64,000 nucleotides of DNA from Lachnospiraceae bacterium UBA3762 (GTDB taxonomy: Bacteria; Bacillota; Clostridia; Lachnospirales; Lachnospiraceae), in the NCBI GenBank assembly GCA_002371615.1, contig DFGA01000011.1, positions 25,946-89,945 on the forward strand, written 5' to 3'. The position numbers and the translations under genes are program-made. A model generated the notes under the pieces. The model was not told where the DNA came from, did not search any database, and saw nothing but the letters and a program-made list of their open reading frames with translations. Of this stretch, positions 17,357 through 25,811 are shown piece after piece (the first letter of the stretch is position 1; each line of letters begins with the position of its first letter).

Positions 17357-17716
17357 ATGAATAAAAGGGATATAATTCTACTGGCTGTTGTTATTGTAAT
17401 ATCCGCAGTTTTATTTGTTCCGACTCTGTTTCATAAGAGCGGGACCGAGGCCTTTGTATACGTTAACAAAGAATTGTACGGACGATATGATCTGGCAGAG
17501 CATAAGGAATTAATTATCGACAGTAACGGGATAACCGATGATATAGTGATAGGGGATGGGTATGTATATATGAAAGATGCAACCTGTCCGGGAAGACAGT
17601 GTGTTCATAGCGGCCGGATCAGCGGCAACAACGAGAGTATATGCTGTGCCCCTGCCGGTGTCATGATAGTTGTTAAGTCTGAAAAGGACTCTGAATATGA
17701 TGCGATCACCAGGTAG
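17357..17716 (+). CDS. NusG domain II-containing small membrane-anchored protein
   Basis: 119 residues: an N-terminal membrane anchor (about 6-24) and an outer domain of the NusG_II type. Cysteines 77, 82, 96 and 97 sit in a DATCPGRQC...SICC pattern. The family is common beside Gx (heptaprenyl-diphosphate synthase component I-like) transporters and redox/flavin genes; its function is unknown. The ATG at 17357 is the only plausible start. It has no Shine-Dalgarno sequence, and the predicted transcription start coincides with it, so the mRNA may be leaderless. Its stop overlaps the start of the transporter gene by about 20 bases. Confidence 0.83.
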   Translation: MNKRDIILLAVVIVISAVLFVPTLFHKSGTEAFVYVNKELYGRYDLAEHKELIIDSNGITDDIVIGDGYVYMKDATCPGRQCVHSGRISGNNESICCAPAGVMIVVKSEKDSEYDAITR

Positions 17717-18215
17717 GAAAATCACAACGGCGGCGGCTTTTGTTGCTCTCGGGCTGATCATGGGATATATTGAATCATTTATTGTACTGCCTGTCGGTAT
17801 TCCGGGGGTTAGGATAGGAATAGCAAATATTGCCGTTGTATTAGCCATGTATCTGTTAGGACCCGTTTACGGCGGGTGCATTTTACTGGTCAGAGTTATC
17901 CTGTCATCGATGCTATTCGGAAGCGGTGCAAGTTTTTTGTACAGTCTGTGCGGCGGGGCATTCTCGTATGTGGTTATGGTTTTATTATCCAGGCACGGGT
18001 TTTCGATATACGGGGTGAGTGTTGCGGGTGCGGTTGTTCATAATATTGTGCAGACGGTGGTGGCATATATTCTGATGGGGAGCATCTATGTCATGTACTA
18101 TATCCCGCCTCTTATGTTTATCGGAGTTTTTGCCGGGTTACTTGTAGGTTTTGTATCGGATATAATGTACAAAAGATTACGCAGGATTATGATCTTTAAT
18201 GAGGAGGGCATATGA
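17697..18215 (+). CDS. Gx transporter family protein (Hpre_diP_synt_I type)
   Basis: A 172-residue integral membrane protein with about five helices. It carries the family's GIRIGIAN-like stretch (GVRIGIANIAVVLAMYLLGP) and an FGSGASFLYSLCGGAFS segment. It is often annotated as heptaprenyl diphosphate synthase component I, but the architecture is that of an ECF-type substrate-binding membrane protein, and the substrate is unknown. I chose ATG 17697, 9 bases after AAAGGA (17683-17688); an in-frame TTG at 17670 and an ATG at 17700 are alternatives. It overlaps ruvA by 4 bases (ATGA). Confidence 0.85.
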   Translation: MMRSPGRKITTAAAFVALGLIMGYIESFIVLPVGIPGVRIGIANIAVVLAMYLLGPVYGGCILLVRVILSSMLFGSGASFLYSLCGGAFSYVVMVLLSRHGFSIYGVSVAGAVVHNIVQTVVAYILMGSIYVMYYIPPLMFIGVFAGLLVGFVSDIMYKRLRRIMIFNEEGI

Positions 18216-18823
18216 TCGGATATTTGAAAGGGGAAGTAGCCGGAATATATGAAGACCGGATCGTTCTTGAAGTTGGAGGAATCGGCTACAATATATTCAT
18301 GGCTGCAAGCAGTCTTGATCTTATTGACGGAGTCGGGGAAATAATCAAAATATACACATATCTGCTTGTTCGGGAAGATGCATTGTCTCTATACGGATTT
18401 CTTACCAAAGATGATCTTGAGTTGTACAAGCTCCTGATAAGTGTTAACGGTATCGGTCCGAAGGGGGGACTTGCGCTTCTTTCCGTTATGACATCCGATG
18501 ATCTTCGCTTCGCTATTTTATCGGGTGATGCAAAGCAGATAGGGAAAGCTCCGGGTATCGGGCCCAAAACAGCCCAGCGCCTGATCATAGATCTGAAGGA
18601 TAAAGTCAGTCTTCAGGATGCTTTTGAACTTAAAACGGAGAATACAGCCCGGAATAAGGAAAAAGACACTCTCGGGGTTATACGGGAAGAAGCCGTTGAG
18701 GCACTTACAGCACTCGGGTATTCACAGTCTGACAGTTACAGGGCGGTTCGCAGTGTAGGAAACGATGTCAATGATGTGGAGTCGGTTTTAAAAGCGGCTT
18801 TAAGCAATATGTCAAAGTTTTAG
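18212..18823 (+). CDS. ruvA: Holliday junction helicase subunit RuvA
   Basis: DNA-binding tetramer that targets RuvB to Holliday junctions for branch migration. At 203 residues it has the normal three domains. The N-terminal OB fold begins MIGYLKGEVAGIY. The double helix-hairpin-helix region shows LISVNGIGPKGGLALLS and KAPGIGPKTAQRLI. The C-terminal RuvB-contacting domain follows a flexible linker (about 140-155). It is translationally coupled to the transporter gene upstream. No ruvC is beside it; a recU-like resolvase gene lies at 44286. Confidence 0.97.
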   Translation: MIGYLKGEVAGIYEDRIVLEVGGIGYNIFMAASSLDLIDGVGEIIKIYTYLLVREDALSLYGFLTKDDLELYKLLISVNGIGPKGGLALLSVMTSDDLRFAILSGDAKQIGKAPGIGPKTAQRLIIDLKDKVSLQDAFELKTENTARNKEKDTLGVIREEAVEALTALGYSQSDSYRAVRSVGNDVNDVESVLKAALSNMSKF

Positions 18824-18833
18824 GTGATATGGG

Positions 18834-19835
18834 ATGAACAGAACTATCGAAACAAACCTTACCGAGGAAGATATCAAGATTGAAGGGAGTCTTAGGCCTA
18901 CGGAACTTGATAATTATATCGGTCAGGAAAAGGTTAAGGCAAATCTGAAAGTTTATATAGAAGCCGCCAAAGGCAGGGGGGATACACTTGATCATGTATT
19001 GTTCTACGGACCTCCGGGTCTTGGCAAGACGACTCTTGCATGCATTATCGCAAATGAAATGGGTGTCGGCATTAAGATAACAAGCGGGCCGGCCATTGAA
19101 AAGCCGGGTGAGATCGCTGCGATTCTGAACGGGCTGTCCGATGGCGATGTACTGTTTATCGATGAGATACACAGACTTAACAGACAGGTTGAAGAAGTGC
19201 TGTATCCTGCTATGGAGGATTTTGCGATTGATATTATGGTTGGAAAAGGTCCTACCGCCAGGTCCATAAGACTTGATCTGCCTAAGTTTACCCTTGTCGG
19301 GGCGACTACGAGAGCAGGACTTCTTACTGCTCCTTTAAGAGACCGTTTCGGTGTACTAAGCCGCCTGGAATTCTACAATACAGAGGAGCTGGCAACAATT
19401 ATAGGTAATTCAGCAGCTGTTTTAAATGTTGATATCGAACCAAAGGGTGCATTTGAACTTGCAAGAAGAAGCCGGGGAACACCCAGACTTGCAAACAGAC
19501 TGTTAAAGAGAGTCCGTGATTTTGCCCAGGTTCGCTATGATGGTGTTATTACCGAAACAGTAGCAAGGGAAGCCCTTGATCTGATGGGTGTAGATCCTAT
19601 GGGGCTTGATTCGGCTGACCGCAACCTGCTTCTTACTATGATACATAAGTTCGCCGGAGGTCCTGTTGGACTTGATACTATTGCAGCTGCTATCGGAGAG
19701 GATTCCGGAACAATATCAGATGTTATTGAACCTTATCTTATTCAGAACGGATTTATTAACCGTACACCGCAGGGAAGAGTGATTACTTCACGCTGCTATG
19801 AACACTTTTCGATTGCCCCTTTGCAAGAGGGATGA
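18834..19835 (+). CDS. ruvB: Holliday junction branch migration ATPase RuvB
   Basis: AAA+ motor that with RuvA drives branch migration. 333 residues, standard length. The Walker A motif GPPGLGKT is at 59-66, followed by Walker B FIDEIHRLNRQVEE and sensor 1 GATTRAG. The C-terminal winged helix includes GLDTIAAAIGED. It starts 10 bases after ruvA. Confidence 0.98.
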   Translation: MNRTIETNLTEEDIKIEGSLRPTELDNYIGQEKVKANLKVYIEAAKGRGDTLDHVLFYGPPGLGKTTLACIIANEMGVGIKITSGPAIEKPGEIAAILNGLSDGDVLFIDEIHRLNRQVEEVLYPAMEDFAIDIMVGKGPTARSIRLDLPKFTLVGATTRAGLLTAPLRDRFGVLSRLEFYNTEELATIIGNSAAVLNVDIEPKGAFELARRSRGTPRLANRLLKRVRDFAQVRYDGVITETVAREALDLMGVDPMGLDSADRNLLLTMIHKFAGGPVGLDTIAAAIGEDSGTISDVIEPYLIQNGFINRTPQGRVITSRCYEHFSIAPLQEG

Positions 19836-19843
19836 TTTAAAGG

Positions 19844-19872
19844 TTGTTTTATTTTATCGATTTGGTTATAAT
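19844..19872 (+). promoter_or_regulatory. Promoter of zapA
   Basis: TTGTTT (19844-19849), 17-base spacer, TATAAT (19867-19872), directly after the ruvB stop. Confidence 0.8.
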
Positions 19873-19902
19873 CCTATATGTATTATTTGTTTGGAGGATA
19901 AG

Positions 19903-20250
19903 ATGATCGGAAATAATGATATCGAAGTCGTTATTGGAGGTAAAGTTGTTACCCTGAGCGGTTCCGAGAGCGAAGAATACCTGCAGAAAGTTGCATCATA
20001 TATAAATAACAAGATTGCCGAATACAGTAATGTTGATTCTTTCAGAAGACAGCCGGCAGATATGCAGAATGTTTTACTGCTCCTTAACATTGCGGATGAT
20101 TATTTCAAGGTTAAAAAAGAGATCGATTCGCTTCAGGATGAGATAGAGGCCAAGGATCGTGAACTGTATGATCTCAAGCACGAACTTATCGCCTCACAGA
20201 TCAAACTTGAGAGCAGAGAAAAACAGATTAAGAGTTTTCAGGGAAAATAA
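19903..20250 (+). CDS. zapA: Cell division protein ZapA
   Basis: 115 residues. The N-terminal strand-rich part (IEVVIGGKVVTLSGSESEEYLQKVASYINNKI) is the ZapA signature, and a long C-terminal coiled coil (about 65-115) fits dimer and tetramer formation. ZapA bundles FtsZ filaments at the division site. The ATG at 19903 follows GGAGG at 19893-19897. The frame is open further upstream into ruvB, but that start would precede the promoter. Transcribed alone, with a terminator directly after it. Confidence 0.88.
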   Translation: MIGNNDIEVVIGGKVVTLSGSESEEYLQKVASYINNKIAEYSNVDSFRRQPADMQNVLLLLNIADDYFKVKKEIDSLQDEIEAKDRELYDLKHELIASQIKLESREKQIKSFQGK

Positions 20251-20252
20251 TC

Positions 20253-20280
20253 AAAAGGATGTCGGAAGGCATCCTTTTTT
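20253..20280 (+). terminator. Rho-independent terminator after zapA
   Basis: Nine-bp stem (20253-20261 with 20270-20278), loop of eight, T-tract. Confidence 0.9.
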
Positions 20281-20314
20281 AGTATAACGGAGATCAAACG
20301 GGATCATACCTGTC

Positions 20315-22450
20315 ATGGAACAAAAAAAAGCTGAGTTATTATCACCTGCGGGGACATATGAATGTTTTCTGGCGGCTATAGCCGGCGGTGCGGATGCGGT
20401 ATATCTTGGCCTTGACAGATTCGGGGCAAGAGCAAATGCCGGGAATCTGTCCATGGACGAGCTTTCGGAAGCACTCGATATTGCGCATATTCGCGGAAAA
20501 AAAATATATCTGACCGTCAATACACTTATGAAAGACGGTGAGATCGGCGAATTGTGTGATTTTCTGTACAAGCCGTATATATCCGGGCTTGACGGAGTGA
20601 TAGTGCAGGATGTCGGTGCTATGTCGGTAATACACGAAGCATATCCTGATCTTCCCATTCATGTAAGCACACAGGCAGCCATAACCGAAAGTTCGGGTGC
20701 TGAGTATTTAAAATCATTAGGTGTAACAAGAGTAGTTCCCGCCAGGGAGCTGACGCTCGGAGAGATCCGTAAAATGAAGCAGGAAACCGGACTCGAGCTG
20801 GAATGCTTTATTCACGGAAGTATGTGCTATTCATATTCGGGTAAATGCCTTTTATCATCATTTATAGGAGGAAGAAGCGGTAACCGCGGACGTTGTGCAC
20901 AGCCGTGCCGTCTGATGTATGAGGGCCAATACCCTTTAAGCCTTAAGGATATGTGCACCATTGACATTCTTCCCGATCTTATCGCAGCGGGTATATCCTC
21001 TTTTAAGATAGAAGGGAGGATGAAAAGCAGCGAGTATGTCTATTATGTGACCGGTATATACAGAAAATATATTGATATTTGTTATGATTCGTCAAAGTAC
21101 AGCGTAAGTGATGATGACCGCAAAAGGCTGATATCCCTGTACACGAGGAGCGGTAACTGTGACGGGTACTATTTCAGGCATAACGGGCGGGAAATGATAA
21201 CGATGGACTCACCGTCCTATATTTCCGAAACCGACAAAAGTCTGCATGATGTTAAAAGCCTTGTTCCTGATGTGGATGTTAATGTCAAATGTACGATCAG
21301 GTGCGGAGAAAATGCTGTAATAACTGTTTCCGACGGTATTAACTCAACAACGACTGTTACCGATGTTACAGCCGATAAAGCCATTACCAGGGCTCTTACA
21401 TTTGATGAAATAACAGCTTCGCTGAAAAAATGCAAAGGCTCGGGATTTTGTGTTAACGAATGTACGATCGAATGTGATGATGACATTTTTATTCCCAAAG
21501 GCAGATTAAATGAGATCAGAAGAGCAGGACTCGAATCATTCAAACGATCTGTCACTGCACCATATAAACGTCCGGCTGCAGCTGCCGGCACCGGAACTAA
21601 AAATCACTATTCTTCCGAAGCAAAACCCGGGAAGGTAAATGTTATCGCAGGCATTGTAAGTAAGAGGCAGCTGGGAGCTGTGTTATCAAGCGAATGTGAC
21701 GGGATTGCCATACCTATGTGTATTTTCGAGGATTGCATGGCAAACTTAAAATCAGCCCCGGATAAGGAACTATATATAGAATTACCTTACATAATCAGGG
21801 CGGAAGGCCGCCAAAACAGCAGTGAGAACATCGAAAGATTTGTAAAGCATGTTTTAAAAAAATACCGTATTGCAGGGTTTTATGTATCAAACCTGGAGTC
21901 AGTCAGGATCCTGTCACACATAAGCGACAGACCTTTGATTATTGCCGATGTATTTTTATATGCTTATAATAATGAGGCGTATGATTTTTTCCTAAGAAAC
22001 GGAGTAGATAAAACCACGGTTCCGGTTGAACTTAACCGGAGAGAATTGATTAAAAGGGGAATAAAGGCTGAGGAACTTATCGTATACGGCCGATCGCCTG
22101 TTATGGTAAGTGCCAATTGTATTTACAAAACTCTGTACGGTTGTGAACCTGCCGGGGAAGGCGGTATGTACCTTACAGACAGAAAAAATGAAAAATTGTT
22201 TGTAAACCGTATATGCAAAGAGTGTACAAATGTAATCTATAACAGTGTTCCAACATGTATTACCGACGAAGAAGAGCTGTTTGATGAGATACGTCCATCG
22301 TCAGTAAGGTTTTGCTTTACAGATGAAGATGGGGACAGGATCAAACGTATTCTTGACGGATATTATGATCTTCGAAACGATAACGGTTCTACGAGGGGTC
22401 AGTTGATTGACAAATATACAAGAGGACACATAAAAAGAGGAGTCGAATAA
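20315..22450 (+). CDS. U32-family protein (peptidase U32 / RlhA-like)
   Basis: 711 residues. The N-terminal TIM-barrel U32 domain (about 1-300) opens with ELLSPAGTYECFLAAIAGGADAVYLG. It contains the family signature ELECFIHGSMCYSYSGKCLLSS and a GNRGRCAQPCR cysteine cluster that in relatives binds an iron-sulfur cluster. A DUF3656-type middle and a second barrel-like C-terminal region with more cysteines (ICKECTNV) follow. E. coli RlhA and TrhP of this family hydroxylate rRNA and tRNA; older names call it a collagenase-like protease. The substrate here is unknown. The ribosome site is weak and no promoter is clear upstream. Confidence 0.88.
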   Translation: MEQKKAELLSPAGTYECFLAAIAGGADAVYLGLDRFGARANAGNLSMDELSEALDIAHIRGKKIYLTVNTLMKDGEIGELCDFLYKPYISGLDGVIVQDVGAMSVIHEAYPDLPIHVSTQAAITESSGAEYLKSLGVTRVVPARELTLGEIRKMKQETGLELECFIHGSMCYSYSGKCLLSSFIGGRSGNRGRCAQPCRLMYEGQYPLSLKDMCTIDILPDLIAAGISSFKIEGRMKSSEYVYYVTGIYRKYIDICYDSSKYSVSDDDRKRLISLYTRSGNCDGYYFRHNGREMITMDSPSYISETDKSLHDVKSLVPDVDVNVKCTIRCGENAVITVSDGINSTTTVTDVTADKAITRALTFDEITASLKKCKGSGFCVNECTIECDDDIFIPKGRLNEIRRAGLESFKRSVTAPYKRPAAAAGTGTKNHYSSEAKPGKVNVIAGIVSKRQLGAVLSSECDGIAIPMCIFEDCMANLKSAPDKELYIELPYIIRAEGRQNSSENIERFVKHVLKKYRIAGFYVSNLESVRILSHISDRPLIIADVFLYAYNNEAYDFFLRNGVDKTTVPVELNRRELIKRGIKAEELIVYGRSPVMVSANCIYKTLYGCEPAGEGGMYLTDRKNEKLFVNRICKECTNVIYNSVPTCITDEEELFDEIRPSSVRFCFTDEDGDRIKRILDGYYDLRNDNGSTRGQLIDKYTRGHIKRGVE

Positions 22451-22452
22451 GG

Positions 22453-23844
22453 GTGGACAGGATCTTAATCGAAATCTGCAGATATCTGATAATCATCTGT
22501 ATGTCTGTATATACTATACAGTGTTTTGCGGTTTTCAGATTCTCGAATGAATACGACCGCAAAGGCATATATCTCCGACAGAACTTCTTTATGGTCGCTA
22601 TACATTTTATGTCGTTTCTGTCGCTTTATGCTCAGGATGGGGATATCAAGTATTTCAAGGCATATCTGATACAACAGATAGGCGTACTTATAATACTTGC
22701 AGCATATAAAACGGTATATCCGAGGTCAAACAGCCTGATAATCAACAATATGTGTATGCTACTTACGATTGGACTGATCATCCTGACAAGGATTTCGTAT
22801 GCCAAGGCAATGAGACAGTTCTATATAATCATGGGTTCGGCAGCGGTAACTTTCATTGTTCCTTTTATAATCAGCAGAATACGTTTCTTTGAAAAATTCA
22901 AATGGATATATGTTGCCGCAGGACTCGGATCATTAGTTGCGGTTTTGATGTTTTCCGCGGTTGTTAACGGTTCAAAGCTTAATATCAATATAGCAAGCTA
23001 CACTTTTCAGCCGTCGGAATATGTTAAGATCATCTTTGTATTTGCCATAGCGTCGATCCTTGCAAGAAATCATCAGTTCAAAGATGTGATCATAAGCGCC
23101 GTTGTGGCAGGGATACATATTATGATCCTTGTACTGTCAAAGGATCTCGGAAGCGCTATCATTTTTTTTGTAGTGTATATCTCCATGCTTTATGCCGCGA
23201 CAAGAAATGTTGTGTATTTCCTGGCGGGATTTGCCGGAGGGGGAATAGCTTCCGTAGCCGGTTACAAGTTATTTCGTCATGTAAGAGTAAGAGTTACGGC
23301 TTTTCTTGATCCGATGGGGACGATTACCAATGAAGGATACCAGATCGCCCAGAGCCTGTTTGCCATAGGTACCGGAGGATGGCTCGGAATGGGGCTTGGA
23401 GAAGGAGCTCCCAACAACATCCCTGTTGTAGCTGCCGATTTTGTATTTGCAGCGATCTGTGAGGAACTCGGAGTTGTATTCGGTATGTGCCTTATTCTGT
23501 TATGCCTCTCATGTTTTGTGATGTTTATGAACATTTCGATGAAATTTGAAGATCCCTTCTTTAAGCTTGTTGCGTTAGGTCTGTCGGTTGCCTATATTTT
23601 CCAGGTCTTTCTTACGATCGGAGGCGTCATTAAATTTATCCCGCTTACCGGAGTGACGCTGCCGTTTGTCAGCTACGGAGGAACAAGTGTTGCTGTGACA
23701 TTTTGTGTATTTGCCGTTATACAGGGGCTTTATATAGCAAAAGGCAGAGATAACAAAAAGCCCTATGTTCCTACACCGGACGATTTTAAGACGGAAAACC
23801 TCAATATAGTCGACCTCGAAAGGGAATTAAATGATAACGTTTAG
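22453..23844 (+). CDS. SEDS-family peptidoglycan glycosyltransferase (FtsW/RodA type)
   Basis: A 463-residue membrane protein with about ten helices that polymerises lipid II. SEDS hallmarks are FQPSEYVKIIFVFAIA (about 187-202), LSKDLGSAIIF, the FLDP motif with the essential aspartate, and the C-terminal LPFVSYGGTS. The GTG start 2 bases after the U32 stop follows AGGAG in the end of that gene. It overlaps the PBP gene by 14 bases; the pair should work as a polymerase plus crosslinker complex. FtsW and RodA cannot be separated by eye; the partner resembles the RodA/PbpA pair of Actinobacteria. Confidence 0.9.
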   Translation: MDRILIEICRYLIIICMSVYTIQCFAVFRFSNEYDRKGIYLRQNFFMVAIHFMSFLSLYAQDGDIKYFKAYLIQQIGVLIILAAYKTVYPRSNSLIINNMCMLLTIGLIILTRISYAKAMRQFYIIMGSAAVTFIVPFIISRIRFFEKFKWIYVAAGLGSLVAVLMFSAVVNGSKLNINIASYTFQPSEYVKIIFVFAIASILARNHQFKDVIISAVVAGIHIMILVLSKDLGSAIIFFVVYISMLYAATRNVVYFLAGFAGGGIASVAGYKLFRHVRVRVTAFLDPMGTITNEGYQIAQSLFAIGTGGWLGMGLGEGAPNNIPVVAADFVFAAICEELGVVFGMCLILLCLSCFVMFMNISMKFEDPFFKLVALGLSVAYIFQVFLTIGGVIKFIPLTGVTLPFVSYGGTSVAVTFCVFAVIQGLYIAKGRDNKKPYVPTPDDFKTENLNIVDLERELNDNV

Positions 23845-25300
23845 AAACAAAACAAATGCCCCGAATACAAATGTAAAAAGAGGCCGACACCATATCGATT
23901 CCAATCGTGAGATCGGTTTTATAACATACATGTTTATAGCCGTATTTCTTGTAATGCTCGGCTATTTGGGATATTTTACCCAGGTTAAGAGCAAGACTGT
24001 GATCAATAATACATACAATAAGAGGCAGGCTCTGCTTGAATCAAGACTTATAAGAGGAGACATACTCTCAAGGAACAACGATATACTTGCCACTACCCGA
24101 TCGGATAATGACGGCGGATATTACAGAAGTTATCCCTACAGAAACACATTTGCCCATATAGTGGGTTATTCGACGCATGGTGTGCTCGGTATCGAGAGCA
24201 TGGAAAACTATACGCTTCTTACGTGCGATGCGAATATAGTCAGCAGGATATCGAATGATCTTGCAGGCCGCAAAAATCATGGGAATAACGTTTATACCAC
24301 CCTTGATACGAAAATGCAGGAAGCCGCTTATGATGCCATGGATGACAGAAAGGGAGCGGTCGTGGCCATGAATGTCAAAACGGGAGAGATATTGTGTGTT
24401 GTTTCCAAACCGGATTTCGATCCCAACGAAGTTATCGGACACTGGGACAGGCTGAATAGTGATGAAGAAAACAGCCCTCTCTTAAACAGGGCTTTTCTCG
24501 GCTCTTATCCTCCAGGTTCGACCTTCAAGATAGTAACAGCTCTCGAATATTTAAAAGAGCATAACGGGGATGTTTCGGATTACGGGTTTGAATGTAAAGG
24601 CAGCTTTGAATATAAAGGCTCATTAATAAACTGTTTTAATGAAACAAGTCATGGCTGGGTCAATTTTGATGACAGTTTTGCCCAGTCATGTAATTCAAGC
24701 TTTGCCAATATATCGTCTACTCTTGATAAAAGAAAATTTGCCGGCACAATAGATGAATTATTGTTTAACAGTGAACTTCCCCTGCCCTTTAAGTATTCTG
24801 TGGCTTATTCTGATATAGGTCCGGATTCTTCCACCGATGACCTTCTTCAGACCGGAATAGGACAGGGTCGTACACTTATCAGCCCTGTGCATATGCTTAT
24901 GATAACATCAGCCATTGCCAATAACGGTATACTGATGAGACCTTACGTTATTTCCGAGATCCAAAATGCTGACGGCGGAGTGATAACCAAAACAAGGGTC
25001 CGCGAGTACGGACAGCTTATAGATGAACAATATACTGAAAGCCTTCAAAAAATGATGAGGGAAGTTGTAGTAAACGGGACTGCAAAAAGGCTTTTGGACA
25101 CAAACGGTTATTCGGTATCCGGTAAGACGGGATCCGCTGAATATTCCTCAAACAAATCACTTTCACACGCCTGGTTTACGGGGTTTGCGGGCCGCGATGA
25201 GCCTGAAATTGCGGTTACCGTAATCGTTGAAGGCGGAGGCTCGGGAGGGGCTGTTGCCGCTCCGATAGCAAAAAGAGTATTTGACGCATATTTTAACTGA
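23831..25300 (+). CDS. Class B penicillin-binding protein (PbpA/FtsI type)
   Basis: 489-residue bitopic transpeptidase. A cytosolic tail, one membrane helix (about 28-48), a short pedestal domain and the transpeptidase domain are visible. All three active-site motifs are intact: SxxK Ser230-Lys233 in PPGSTFK, SxN Ser286-Cys-Asn288, and KTG 432-434 in SGKTGSAE. It is short for a class B PBP, with no PASTA domains, which separates it from SpoVD and PBP2x. It crosslinks the strands made by the SEDS protein encoded just before it. It is the target class of beta-lactams. Confidence 0.93.
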   Translation: MITFRNKTNAPNTNVKRGRHHIDSNREIGFITYMFIAVFLVMLGYLGYFTQVKSKTVINNTYNKRQALLESRLIRGDILSRNNDILATTRSDNDGGYYRSYPYRNTFAHIVGYSTHGVLGIESMENYTLLTCDANIVSRISNDLAGRKNHGNNVYTTLDTKMQEAAYDAMDDRKGAVVAMNVKTGEILCVVSKPDFDPNEVIGHWDRLNSDEENSPLLNRAFLGSYPPGSTFKIVTALEYLKEHNGDVSDYGFECKGSFEYKGSLINCFNETSHGWVNFDDSFAQSCNSSFANISSTLDKRKFAGTIDELLFNSELPLPFKYSVAYSDIGPDSSTDDLLQTGIGQGRTLISPVHMLMITSAIANNGILMRPYVISEIQNADGGVITKTRVREYGQLIDEQYTESLQKMMREVVVNGTAKRLLDTNGYSVSGKTGSAEYSSNKSLSHAWFTGFAGRDEPEIAVTVIVEGGGSGGAVAAPIAKRVFDAYFN

Positions 25301-25342
25301 TGATATTATTTATTTCGTTTATTGCAAATATTGAGGTTGAAT

Positions 25343-25780
25343 ATGATTGAAGCAGTCAGTTGCGGGGGTCTTGTGATCCACAGGGGTAAGATCCTTCTGC
25401 TTTACAAGAACTATAACAACAGATATGAAGGATGGGTTTTGCCGAAGGGAACCGTTGAAGAAGGCGAAACTTTTGAGAAAACCGCTCTTCGTGAGGTAAA
25501 AGAGGAGTCGGGAGTTGACGGGGTAATAGTTGAGTATATCGACAAAACAACTTATTCTTTTGTTGTACCGGAAGATACCGTCTCTAAAGAGGTTCACTGG
25601 TATCTTATGAGATCGGATAGTTACGAATCTTCCCCGCAGTCGGAGGAGTATTTCCGTGACAGCGGGTATTATAAATATCATGAAGCATATCATCTGCTTA
25701 AATTTGACAATGAAAGAGCGATCCTCGAAAAAGGCTATAATATATACAAGAAACTGAAAAGAGAGCAGAAATGGAATTAA
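25343..25780 (+). CDS. Nudix hydrolase
   Basis: 145 residues. A complete Nudix box (GX5EX7REVXEEXGV) spans residues 36-58, so it should be an active hydrolase of a nucleoside-diphosphate-linked substrate. The remainder (HWYLMRSDS, then FDNERAILEKGYNIYKKL) resembles small MutT/Ap4A-hydrolase-like members; the substrate is not predictable. ATG 25343 is preceded by TGAGG at 25332-25336; an in-frame TTG at 25322 is less likely. The gene ends at a terminator shared with the convergent HD-GYP gene. Confidence 0.9.
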   Translation: MIEAVSCGGLVIHRGKILLLYKNYNNRYEGWVLPKGTVEEGETFEKTALREVKEESGVDGVIVEYIDKTTYSFVVPEDTVSKEVHWYLMRSDSYESSPQSEEYFRDSGYYKYHEAYHLLKFDNERAILEKGYNIYKKLKREQKWN

Positions 25781-25811
25781 AAAGCTTTGGTAAGTTCATA
25801 CCAAAGCTTTT
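25780..25811 (+). terminator. Bidirectional terminator between the Nudix and HD-GYP genes
   Basis: Thirteen-bp perfect stem (25780-25792 with 25799-25811), six-base loop, T-rich on both strands. The HD-GYP stop codon (25796-25798, minus strand) lies in the loop, so one arm also encodes its last residues. Confidence 0.88.

Noticed and set aside
19798..19902. N-terminal extension of ZapA into ruvB
   Set aside because: The family start and GGAGG fit ATG 19903, and a promoter lies between.
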